A DNA stretch of 7,215 nucleotides from Dysgonamonadaceae bacterium (GTDB lineage Bacteria; Bacteroidota; Bacteroidia; Bacteroidales; Azobacteroidaceae): NCBI GenBank assembly GCA_031261015.1, contig JAISKG010000131.1, positions 1 to 7,215 of the forward strand, written 5' to 3'. Below, in pieces: positions 1 through 5,019 of the stretch. The position numbers and the translations under genes were made by a program. How positions within the stretch are numbered: position 1 is the stretch's first letter; each line of letters opens with the position of its first letter. Under the pieces are notes generated by a model. That model made no database searches. It saw nothing but the letters and a program-made list of their open reading frames with translations, and was not told the DNA's origin.

Positions 1-451
1 CTTCGTATTTCAGTGAGGCAGTAAGTGCTTCAACAAGCAATAAATAGTGCTTGTAATATTGCACCCACTGTTCGTTTTCCCTGCAATATTCCATCGCATT
101 GCGCGCTTGTTCGGCAGCGCCGTCGAAATCTCCATAGTTGAACAAGACAGATCCAAGGTTCAATTTCAGACTTGCGCGATGAAGCGTATATTCATCCTTT
201 AGCGTTGGGTCTTTTTCTTTCGCCCACTCCTGCACAAGCGCAGCTTCATGCTCCTCGAAAAAGGTTTTCATATCTTCAAGAGAGCCTGCTTCGAAGAGGT
301 AACTGCCGAGCACGTGATAGGAGTTTAATTTATCTAATCCATGTTGCATGGGTATTGCTTTCCGCAGCGAATCAATTTGATGCTGCGTATCGTTCTGCGC
401 CGTTACAAGGCATGGCAACAAGAGTGTCAGTGCTAAAAGTGTGTTTTTCAT
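1..451 (-). CDS. Exported TPR-like helical protein, N-terminal part (runs off left edge)
   Basis: The frame is open from an ATG at 451-449 to the window edge, giving 150 residues with no stop. Residues 1-19 (MKNTLLALTLLLPCLVTAQ) look like a Sec signal peptide, probably cleaved near TA-Q, so the protein should be periplasmic or membrane-linked. The Cys at residue 14 follows Pro, so it is not a good lipobox. The mature part is helical and charged. Residues about 95-145 have the spacing of tetratricopeptide repeats (LNLGSVLFNYGDFDGAAEQA, then a second aromatic-rich helix pair). In Bacteroidetes such N-termini often belong to TPR sensor proteins that end in a histidine kinase or a DNA-binding domain, but the C-terminus is outside the window, so the function is unassigned. 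A -7 element lies 23 nt upstream of the start. Confidence 0.75.
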   Translation of the reverse strand, partial: MKNTLLALTLLLPCLVTAQNDTQHQIDSLRKAIPMQHGLDKLNSYHVLGSYLFEAGSLEDMKTFFEEHEAALVQEWAKEKDPTLKDEYTLHRASLKLNLGSVLFNYGDFDGAAEQARNAMEYCRENEQWVQYYKHYLLLVEALTASLKYE

Positions 452-474
452 ATAATGATGTAATATTTTCAGTG

Positions 475-482
475 TAAAGGTA
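475..482 (-). promoter_or_regulatory. Candidate -7 promoter element for the left-edge gene
   Basis: On the minus strand this reads TACCTTTA, which matches the Bacteroidetes -7 consensus TAnnTTTG except for the last base. It lies 23 nt before the ATG at 451. No convincing TTTG is present at -33. This is an inference from motif and position only. Confidence 0.4.
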
Positions 483-566
483 GATAAAATATTTTAAAAT
501 GACATAGTTGAGCGAAGCGTTCCGCTTTTGTATCAGGAATATTTCTAAAAAAAATTAGAGAAATGA

Positions 567-597
567 TTTGCAAAAAACAAAAATAGCCGTATCTTTG
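567..597 (+). promoter_or_regulatory. Bacteroidetes vegetative promoter of tRNA-Gly
   Basis: TTTG at 567-570 and TATCTTTG at 590-597 are separated by 19 nt, a perfect match to the Bacteroidetes housekeeping promoter (TTTG-N19-TAnnTTTG). Transcription should start around 603-605, leaving a leader of only a few bases before the tRNA at 610. The -7 box is bracketed by AGCCG (585-589) and CGGCT (598-602), an exact inverted repeat. Confidence 0.88.
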
Positions 598-609
598 CGG
601 CTGCAAAAT

Positions 610-682
<73 letters not shown>

Positions 683-700
683 CACTCTTCGTAAAACATA

Positions 701-736
701 AAAAAACGCAAGGAATATACATTCTTTGCGTTTTTT
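701..736. terminator. Bidirectional intrinsic terminator between tRNA-Gly and the OmpA-like gene
   Basis: A 16-bp stem (701-716 with 721-736) closes a 4-nt loop ATAC. It has one G-U pair, a GC-richer core (ACGCAAGG), and runs of A and T on the outside. Read on the plus strand it ends in T6 followed by GTTTTT, suited to ending the tRNA-Gly transcript. Read on the minus strand it also ends in T6, suited to ending the OmpA-like lipoprotein transcript arriving from 793. The convergent gene arrangement fits this double use. Confidence 0.85.
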
Positions 737-744
737 GTTTTTAT

Positions 745-774
745 TGTAGAAACGTTGCGCACAACGTTTCTACA
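745..774. repeat. Perfect palindrome, candidate dispersed REP-like element
   Basis: TGTAGAAACGTTG (745-757) pairs perfectly with CAACGTTTCTACA (762-774) around the loop CGCA, a 13-bp stem. It is followed by no T run, is separate from the terminator at 701-736, and lies in the 3' untranslated part of the OmpA-like gene. Palindromes built on GTAGA(A/G)ACG are, as I recall, frequent intergenic repeats in Bacteroidetes, but only one copy is present here, so dispersal is inferred. A role in mRNA 3'-end protection or as a transposase-mobilised hairpin is possible. Confidence 0.6.
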
Positions 775-792
775 TGTGGATCCGAAGGATAT

Positions 793-1473
793 TTATTTCA
801 AAGTACCTGCTTCAGCTTCTGCTTTCATCTTAGCATTCGGAAGAATGAAGACTTCCACGCGACGGTTCAAAGCTTGAACACCTCTCGAATCTTCTGTAGC
901 TACCGGATTTGCGGAACCCAGACCTGCAGTCGCTATACGAGCGGCAGATACGCTTTGTCCGGCCAAGAAACTTTTAACGGATTCAGCTCTTTTTTGCGAT
1001 AACGGAATATTTACTTTGTCGCCGCCTTGACTGTCAGTGTAACCGTAAATTTCAACCTCGGTGTCGGGATTCGCTTTCAAAGAAGAAGCAAATTGAGTCA
1101 AAGAAGTTTTGGAAGCTATATTCAAATCGCTTTTACCGGTTGCGAAAAGAATTCCGGAGTCGAAAGTCACTTTGATTGCTTGACCATCGTTAACCGATTC
1201 AACTTGAGCGTCTTTGATGGCTTCCAACTCTTTCTTTTGTTTGTCCATCTTGTTGCCAATCAATGCACCGGCCGAACCACCTACAACCGCACCGATTCCT
1301 GCACCCCAAGCTGCGCCTTTGCCGCCGTTCATCAACGCGCCGATTCCTGCGCCGATAGCTGCGCCTGCACCTGCGCCGATACCTGTTCCTTTAACCGTAT
1401 TGCTGGCGCCGCAAGAAGAGAATACAAGCGTTACACACAATAATAAACTTGCAAAATAATTTACTTTTTTCAT
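793..1473 (-). CDS. OmpA-family lipoprotein with glycine zipper (YiaD-like)
   Basis: This 226-residue protein probably links the outer membrane to peptidoglycan. Residues 1-20 form a lipoprotein signal peptide ending VFSSC, with Cys21 as the predicted lipidated residue. Residues about 29-73 are a long glycine zipper with repeated GxGxG and GxxxG spacing, which usually packs in or against a membrane. A short charged linker (74-90) follows. The OmpA C-terminal domain spans about 98-212. It has the signature NxxLSxxRAxxVxxxL (from N155) and D147 and R162, spaced 15 residues apart like the diaminopimelate-binding Asp271 and Arg286 of E. coli OmpA. NRRVEV (203-208) is also typical. The start ATG directly precedes the signal peptide. 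The gene appears to have its own promoter (1537-1544) and ends at the hairpin at 701-736. No beta-barrel is present, so it is not a classical OmpA porin. Confidence 0.93.
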   Translation of the reverse strand: MKKVNYFASLLLCVTLVFSSCGASNTVKGTGIGAGAGAAIGAGIGALMNGGKGAAWGAGIGAVVGGSAGALIGNKMDKQKKELEAIKDAQVESVNDGQAIKVTFDSGILFATGKSDLNIASKTSLTQFASSLKANPDTEVEIYGYTDSQGGDKVNIPLSQKRAESVKSFLAGQSVSAARIATAGLGSANPVATEDSRGVQALNRRVEVFILPNAKMKAEAEAGTLK

Positions 1474-1536
1474 GTTTGTAATTATTAAATTGATAAATAA
1501 AAAATTTAGTTATGTCATTTCTTTTCCCGATAATAA

Positions 1537-1544
1537 CAAATTTA
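1537..1544 (-). promoter_or_regulatory. -7 promoter element of the OmpA-like lipoprotein gene
   Basis: The minus strand reads TAAATTTG, an exact match to TAnnTTTG, 63 nt upstream of the ATG at 1473. The best TTTG lies only 14 nt further upstream, shorter than the usual 19, so the -33 region is weak. The predicted 5' untranslated region is about 55 nt and A/T-rich. Confidence 0.55.
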
Positions 1545-1566
1545 CCGGACGGATTGTTCAAAAATT

Positions 1567-1878
1567 TTACTCCATGTCGATATTCAGCGTGCCGGTGTAA
1601 GCTTCTTCGGCTCGTAGCACCAGCAGCACGTCGTCGGCCGAATAGTCGCCGATTTCATCTTCTTTGGCTTGCTTGACGATGAAACGGATCAGTTCTTTTT
1701 CTTCCTGTTCTTCGTCGTCATTATCCAAATAGTCGTTTTTCTCGTAAAATTCACAAATCAGATCCAAGATATAATAAATATCATCGTCGGTGAATTTTTC
1801 TTTTAGTTCCTGAGGAAGGTAATTGAGAATAAAAGCCACTGCAGCTTCTTCATCATATTGGAAATTAAATTCGTCCAT
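1567..1878 (-). CDS. Small acidic conserved-type hypothetical protein with internal repeat
   Basis: The product is 103 residues, very acidic and probably cytosolic, with no signal peptide or membrane segment. ATG at 1878-1876 (MDEFNFQYDEEAAV) is chosen. A longer reading from TTG at 1965 would overlap the upstream gene by 80 nt and add a Lys/Pro-rich stretch unlike the rest. The start lies 7 nt after the stop of the DUF5606 gene, so the two are probably co-translated. The sequence is mainly helical. Residues about 14-46 and 64-96 align without gaps at an offset of 50 (F16/F66, I17/I67, F29/Y79, T30/S80, DDI 32-34/DDV 82-84, L38/L88, F44/Y94), joined by an Asp/Glu-rich linker (52-62). That suggests two copies of one small helical module. 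I know similar small acidic proteins next to DUF5606 genes in Bacteroidales, but no function for them. Confidence 0.82.
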   Translation of the reverse strand: MDEFNFQYDEEAAVAFILNYLPQELKEKFTDDDIYYILDLICEFYEKNDYLDNDDEEQEEKELIRFIVKQAKEDEIGDYSADDVLLVLRAEEAYTGTLNIDME

Positions 1879-1885
1879 AAGTATT

Positions 1886-2338
1886 TTAGTTATTAGATTT
1901 ATTTTCAGGAGTTTCTTCGGTTTTTTCTTCGGATTCACCGGTTTCTTCGGGAGTGTCAAAATCAATCCTATTTTCTTTGACTAACAAATTGTACCACGAC
2001 ATAATTTTCTTCATATCGGAAGGATACACGCGGTCGCGATCGTAATTCGGAAGGATGGATGCGAAATAATCGCGTAATTCGGCCGGTTGAATGGTTAATG
2101 CGAACTCAATCGGTTTCCCGGCTTCTTTTTCTTTGATTTTTTTAAATACTTCCGCCAGAGGAACTTCCTCTTCGTCGGTGTAAACGGCAATATCTCCCAA
2201 AGAAACTACTTTATCGCGCATATACACGGGGATACGCACGTGATCGATCAGAGATTCGGCAATAAACATATTTTTCCCTTGCGAAATCAATTTGTAAAGT
2301 CCGGGTTTCCCGGAAACAGATAAAATTTCTTTTAGCAT
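1886..2338 (-). CDS. DUF5606 family protein
   Basis: The product is 150 residues and is recognised from its N-terminus (MLKEILSVSGKPGLYKLIS) as the Bacteroidetes family DUF5606, function unknown. Residues about 1-55 look like a small beta-rich domain (GLYKLISQGKNMFIAES, RIPVYMRDKVVSLGDIAVYT). Residues 60-130 are helical. Residues about 131-150 are a disordered acidic tail rich in Glu, Thr and Asn. No signal peptide or membrane segment is present. The ATG at 2338-2336 is preferred over an in-frame TTG at 2359 because that TTG falls inside the predicted -7 box (2357-2364). The gene follows coaE by 35 nt and precedes the small acidic gene by 7 nt. Position beside coaE, yajC and nusB suggests a core role, but nothing more can be assigned. 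Confidence 0.88.
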   Translation of the reverse strand: MLKEILSVSGKPGLYKLISQGKNMFIAESLIDHVRIPVYMRDKVVSLGDIAVYTDEEEVPLAEVFKKIKEKEAGKPIEFALTIQPAELRDYFASILPNYDRDRVYPSDMKKIMSWYNLLVKENRIDFDTPEETGESEEKTEETPENKSNN

Positions 2339-2356
2339 ACGTTTTCTTTTAGACTG

Positions 2357-2364
2357 CAAAAATA
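2357..2364 (-). promoter_or_regulatory. -7 promoter element of the DUF5606 gene
   Basis: The minus strand reads TATTTTTG, an exact TAnnTTTG match. ATTG lies 18 nt upstream in place of TTTG at -33. The box ends 18 nt before the ATG at 2338, so the 5' leader would be about 10 nt. It lies in the coaE-DUF5606 gap and would allow the last two genes to be transcribed apart from coaE. Confidence 0.55.
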
Positions 2365-2373
2365 AACAAAAAA

Positions 2374-2961
2374 TTAATAGCTCAATTTTTTTAGGCTATT
2401 TTCTATTTGAGGTAATAGCGCTTGCAAACCATCGTTGATTAGAACGTAATCCGACCGGGCGATTCGCTCTTCTTCAGACTGCTGAGAACGGATTCGGTTT
2501 AAAACGGAAGCGCGATTAATTTGATCTCTTTTTTCCACGCGGGCGATGCGAGTTTCCAAAGGCGCTGAAACAAGGAAAATTACGTCAACTGCTCCATCCA
2601 AACCCGATTCAAATAAAATCGCCGATTCAATCGCGATGAAAGGCTGTGAAAGCAATTCTTGTTGTTGTTTCCATTGAAGAAAATCGTTGAAAACAACCGG
2701 ATGAATAACCGAATTGACGAATTGCAAATTTTCTTTATCGGTGAAAATCAGCGACGCTAAAAGCGGTTTATCCAACGATTCGCCGGCAAATAGTTTGTCG
2801 CCGAAGCGAGCGGTCAAAGCCTTTCGGATTACCGGCGAAGTATTTGTCAAGCGTTTCGCTTCTTCGTCGGAACGATACAACGGCACGCCCATCGTTTCCA
2901 AAATACGGGCGGCGATTGATTTTCCGCTTCCGATTCCTCCGGTCAGCCCGATGGTTTTCAA
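2374..2961 (-). CDS. coaE: Dephospho-CoA kinase
   Basis: CoaE phosphorylates the 3' hydroxyl of dephospho-CoA with ATP, the last step of coenzyme A synthesis, in the cytosol. The 195-residue product has the family's usual size. Visible features are the Walker A loop GGIGSGKS (8-15), the SDEEAKRL segment (31-38) in the place of the usual DAD/A-R motif, VIHP (85-88), ESAILFESG (112-120), the lid arginines around RDQINR (145-150), NRIRSQQSEEER (155-166) and the C-terminal ARSDYVLINDG (168-178). The start is TTG at 2961-2959. It is the only possible one, because the next in-frame ATG (residue 24) is past the Walker loop and upstream the frame meets the yajC stop after two codons. It follows yajC by 6 nt with no clear Shine-Dalgarno sequence, which suggests coupled re-initiation. 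Confidence 0.96.
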   Translation of the reverse strand: MKTIGLTGGIGSGKSIAARILETMGVPLYRSDEEAKRLTNTSPVIRKALTARFGDKLFAGESLDKPLLASLIFTDKENLQFVNSVIHPVVFNDFLQWKQQQELLSQPFIAIESAILFESGLDGAVDVIFLVSAPLETRIARVEKRDQINRASVLNRIRSQQSEEERIARSDYVLINDGLQALLPQIENSLKKLSY

Positions 2962-2967
2962 GAGGTC

Positions 2968-3288
2968 TTATTTGGATGATTGTTCCGTAACGGCAAAAAC
3001 CGAAGCTTTATCTACTTTAATGCGCGTATTTTCAGCGATTTCGACCGTATAAGAGCTATCGTTGATTTCTTTCAATTTACCGTAAACGCCTCCGCTGGTG
3101 ATGACTTTGTCGCCTACTTTCAAGGCTTCGCGCATTTTTTGAATTTCCTTTTGTTTCTTTTGTTGCGGACGGATCATGAAGAAATACATGACTACAAATA
3201 AGAGCACGATCATTAAAATACTGCTCATCGAACCGAATCCGCTGCCGCCTGCCGGCGCACCATCTAATAAAATTCCTAATACATTCAT
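2968..3288 (-). CDS. yajC: Preprotein translocase subunit YajC
   Basis: YajC is a small inner-membrane protein that associates with SecDF and the SecYEG translocon. The 106-residue product shows the standard layout. A short Gly-rich N-terminus (1-20) is followed by one membrane helix at about 22-39 (SSILMIVLLFVVMYFFMI), then the signature RPQQKKQKE (40-48), then a soluble beta domain (about 56-100) with KVGDKVITSGGVYGKL and a final KVDKASV strand. ATG at 3288-3286 is chosen. An in-frame TTG at 3321 falls inside the predicted -7 box at 3319-3326, so it is unlikely to be transcribed. The gene lies 56 nt after nusB and directly before coaE. secD/secF are not in the window. Confidence 0.95.
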   Translation of the reverse strand: MNVLGILLDGAPAGGSGFGSMSSILMIVLLFVVMYFFMIRPQQKKQKEIQKMREALKVGDKVITSGGVYGKLKEINDSSYTVEIAENTRIKVDKASVFAVTEQSSK

Positions 3289-3318
3289 TGTTTTTGTTAG
3301 ATTTAAAAATTTATTTGG

Positions 3319-3326
3319 CAAATATA
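3319..3326 (-). promoter_or_regulatory. -7 promoter element of yajC
   Basis: The minus strand reads TATATTTG, an exact TAnnTTTG match, 30 nt upstream of the yajC ATG and inside the 56-nt gap after nusB. No good TTTG is found 19 nt upstream. If active, it would drive yajC-coaE separately from nusB. Confidence 0.5.
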
Positions 3327-3344
3327 AGGATTAATTTCCGAAAA

Positions 3345-4268
3345 TCATTTGAATAGTACCCCTTCTTTTTTCATGTCGCTCACGACGGCATCCAAAATTC
3401 CGTTGATGAAATTCGCGCTTTTCGGCGTGCTGTAATAACGTGCCAGATCAATGTATTCATTTAGCGTGACGTTGATGGGAATCGACGGGAAATTTTTCAG
3501 TTCGGCAATCGCTATTTGCATGATGTACAGGTCGATCAACGCGATGCGATCTATTTCCCAATTTTTGATTTGCTTGTTGATCCATTGCTCATTGTCGCTC
3601 TGTTCCAAGATGGTACGATGAAGTAAATGAACGGCGAATGCGCGATCCGCATCATCTTTAAACATTGGAAGCAGAGCCTGTTCCGCTCCGTTTTCGGGCG
3701 CAAATTGTTTGATGGATTTGAGTACAAACGTGCCGACAATATCAAAATCATCATCAATGTAAATACTTTGATCATTCACGATTTCCTTCAATCTTTCGCT
3801 GGTCAGCAAAATATTTTTGAAGACTTTTCTCCAAAATTCGCGGTCGGATGCGTAAGCATCTTCCGAAAGAAGGTAAGTTTGATAGATTTCGGAATCAAGG
3901 ATTTGATGCAGCAGTTTTTTGATCAAATCCGGATCCTGATCGTTCCACATCATCCCGTGAGAGTGGATAAACTTCTGTAACGTTTGATTTTCGGCTACTT
4001 GCGCCGAAAAGCGGTTATTCGCCAAACGATCGCTTGCTTGTTTGTCCTCTTGATTTGGTAAATATTTGTGTTTCAACAAATCCAACCGTTTTTGTTCCGC
4101 ATCGGTTAAGAGGATAATCAACAAAAAGAAATAATGATACAAATCGTAAGTTTGCTGGAAGCTTCTCATCAATTCATTTTCCGCGCTTGCCAGATCTTTG
4201 CTATCTTTCTGATAATAAGCATATACGATCTGAAGCACCTTAATGCGGATAATAATACGGTTAATCAT
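3345..4268 (-). CDS. nusB: Transcription antitermination factor NusB (long Bacteroidetes form)
   Basis: NusB binds boxA RNA with NusE (S10) and supports rRNA antitermination. The product has 307 residues, about twice the 139 of E. coli NusB. The N-terminus keeps the family helix (INRIIIRIKVLQIVYAYYQ, 2-20). The C-terminal domain is typical: NWEIDRIALIDLYIMQIAIA (237-256), PINVTLNEYIDLARYYSTPK (264-283) and ANFINGILD (285-293). The extra length lies between about 60 and 235 and is helical and charged, which is normal for Bacteroidetes members. The ATG at 4268-4266 has MINR directly before the conserved helix. A -7 element lies 28 nt upstream, and the gene heads the leftward run nusB-yajC-coaE. 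Confidence 0.93.
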   Translation of the reverse strand: MINRIIIRIKVLQIVYAYYQKDSKDLASAENELMRSFQQTYDLYHYFFLLIILLTDAEQKRLDLLKHKYLPNQEDKQASDRLANNRFSAQVAENQTLQKFIHSHGMMWNDQDPDLIKKLLHQILDSEIYQTYLLSEDAYASDREFWRKVFKNILLTSERLKEIVNDQSIYIDDDFDIVGTFVLKSIKQFAPENGAEQALLPMFKDDADRAFAVHLLHRTILEQSDNEQWINKQIKNWEIDRIALIDLYIMQIAIAELKNFPSIPINVTLNEYIDLARYYSTPKSANFINGILDAVVSDMKKEGVLFK

Positions 4269-4296
4269 TTTAAAAGAGCATCTTGGTTTGTGGGAG

Positions 4297-4304
4297 CAAA
4301 GGTA
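4297..4304 (-). promoter_or_regulatory. -7 promoter element of nusB
   Basis: The minus strand reads TACCTTTG, an exact TAnnTTTG match, 28 nt before the nusB ATG. No TTTG is seen at the -33 position. It forms one half of a divergent region shared with the ECF sigma gene. Confidence 0.6.
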
Positions 4305-4361
4305 ATGGTTTTCGTCGAATTTTTGTTATCAATAGGATGAAAATACTGCGGAGCCTACTTA

Positions 4362-4421
4362 ATTTATTACGCTATTTATTACGATTCGATTACATTCATT
4401 AAGTTTTAATTAAGATTCATT
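4362..4421 (+). repeat. Short direct repeats upstream of the ECF sigma promoter
   Basis: ATTTATTACG occurs at 4362-4371 and again at 4374-4383, 12 nt apart. ATTCATT occurs at 4394-4400 and 4415-4421, 21 nt apart, which is two helical turns. Both pairs lie between the nusB and sigma-factor promoters, where an operator would be expected. The region is A/T-rich, so chance is a real alternative. Confidence 0.35.
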
Positions 4422-4462
4422 CGTTTGGACTTGTTTCATTTATTTATTATTTCTTTTGTATA

Positions 4463-4470
4463 TACCTTTG
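4463..4470 (+). promoter_or_regulatory. -7 promoter element of the ECF sigma gene
   Basis: TACCTTTG matches TAnnTTTG exactly and lies 38 nt before the ATG at 4509. There is no TTTG 19 nt upstream; the nearest ones (4424-4427 and 4455-4458) are too far and too near. The leader is A-rich (a CGAAAAAAGAA stretch at 4481-4491). This suggests transcription by the housekeeping sigma factor, possibly needing an activator because of the weak -33. Confidence 0.6.
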
Positions 4471-4508
4471 TACTAACACTCGAAAAAAGAACTTAAAACT
4501 ATAATTTT

Positions 4509-5015
4509 ATGACTGTAATCCAATTCCAGGAAAGAGTCTTGAGCATTCAGGATAATATGTTTAATTTTGCATTAATGCTTACCGCTAACAAGGATGATGC
4601 TCAAGATCTTTTACAGGACACAACACTCAAGGCGTTGGACAATAGGAACAAATATATTGACAACGTCAATTTCAAAGGTTGGGTAATGACGATTATGCGC
4701 AACATTTTTATCAACAATTATCGCAAGTCGATGCGTAATCAAACGATTTTCGATCAAACGAAAGATTTGTATCATTTGAATCTTTCACAAAATTCGGGAT
4801 TTGATTCGCCTGACGGCACGACAACCGTCAGGGAAATCAATGTAGCTATCGACAATTTAAATAATGAGTTGCGAACGCCTTTCACTTTATTTTTATCGGG
4901 CTACAAGTACAATGAAATTGCCGATGATTTGGAATTACCTTTGGGAACGGTGAAAAGCCGGATTTTTTTCGCCAGGCAAGCTCTCCAGCGCAGTTTGCAG
5001 GGTATGCGCAACTGA
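4509..5015 (+). CDS. ECF-type RNA polymerase sigma factor
   Basis: This is a 168-residue group 4 (extracytoplasmic function) sigma factor that would direct RNA polymerase to a specific promoter set. Region 2 spans about 10-75. DAQDLLQDTTLKAL (30-43) is the core-binding region 2.2, and FKGWVMTIMRNIFINNYRK (55-73) covers the -10-recognising 2.3/2.4. A linker (about 76-108) follows. Region 4 spans about 110-163, with a helix-turn-helix in YNEIADDLELPLGTVKSRIF (134-153). Regions 1.1 and 3 are absent, as expected for the class. The start ATG gives MTVIQFQERV directly before region 2. The gene stands alone on the plus strand. No anti-sigma factor, SusC/FecA-type receptor or other partner lies beside it, since the next gene (prfC) converges on it from 4 nt away. 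Targets and signal cannot be told from the sequence. Confidence 0.95.
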   Translation: MTVIQFQERVLSIQDNMFNFALMLTANKDDAQDLLQDTTLKALDNRNKYIDNVNFKGWVMTIMRNIFINNYRKSMRNQTIFDQTKDLYHLNLSQNSGFDSPDGTTTVREINVAIDNLNNELRTPFTLFLSGYKYNEIADDLELPLGTVKSRIFFARQALQRSLQGMRN

Positions 5016-5019
5016 TCCG

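Noticed and set aside
172..477. Plus-strand open frame of 101 codons antisense to the left-edge gene
   Set aside because: The minus strand has a signal peptide, a start and a promoter-like element over the same bases. The plus-strand product resembles nothing I know.
514..530. Small hairpin AAGCG-TTC-CGCTT followed by TTTT on the plus strand
   Set aside because: The stem has only 5 bp and no plus-strand gene ends upstream of it, so it has nothing to terminate.
1027..1459. Two plus-strand open frames antisense to the OmpA-like gene, one rich in Pro and Ala
   Set aside because: The Pro/Ala repeats are the mirror of the Gly/Ala glycine zipper on the other strand, and there is no start signal or family resemblance.
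1879..1965. Longer N-terminus for the small acidic protein, from TTG at 1965
   Set aside because: It would overlap the DUF5606 gene by 80 nt and adds a basic Lys/Pro stretch that is the shifted frame of the DUF5606 acidic tail.
2376..2400. Inverted repeat AATAGC/GCTATT at the coaE 3' end, followed by T-rich sequence on the minus strand
   Set aside because: It has a 6-bp, mostly A-T stem with a 13-nt loop that includes the coaE stop codon, too weak to call a terminator.
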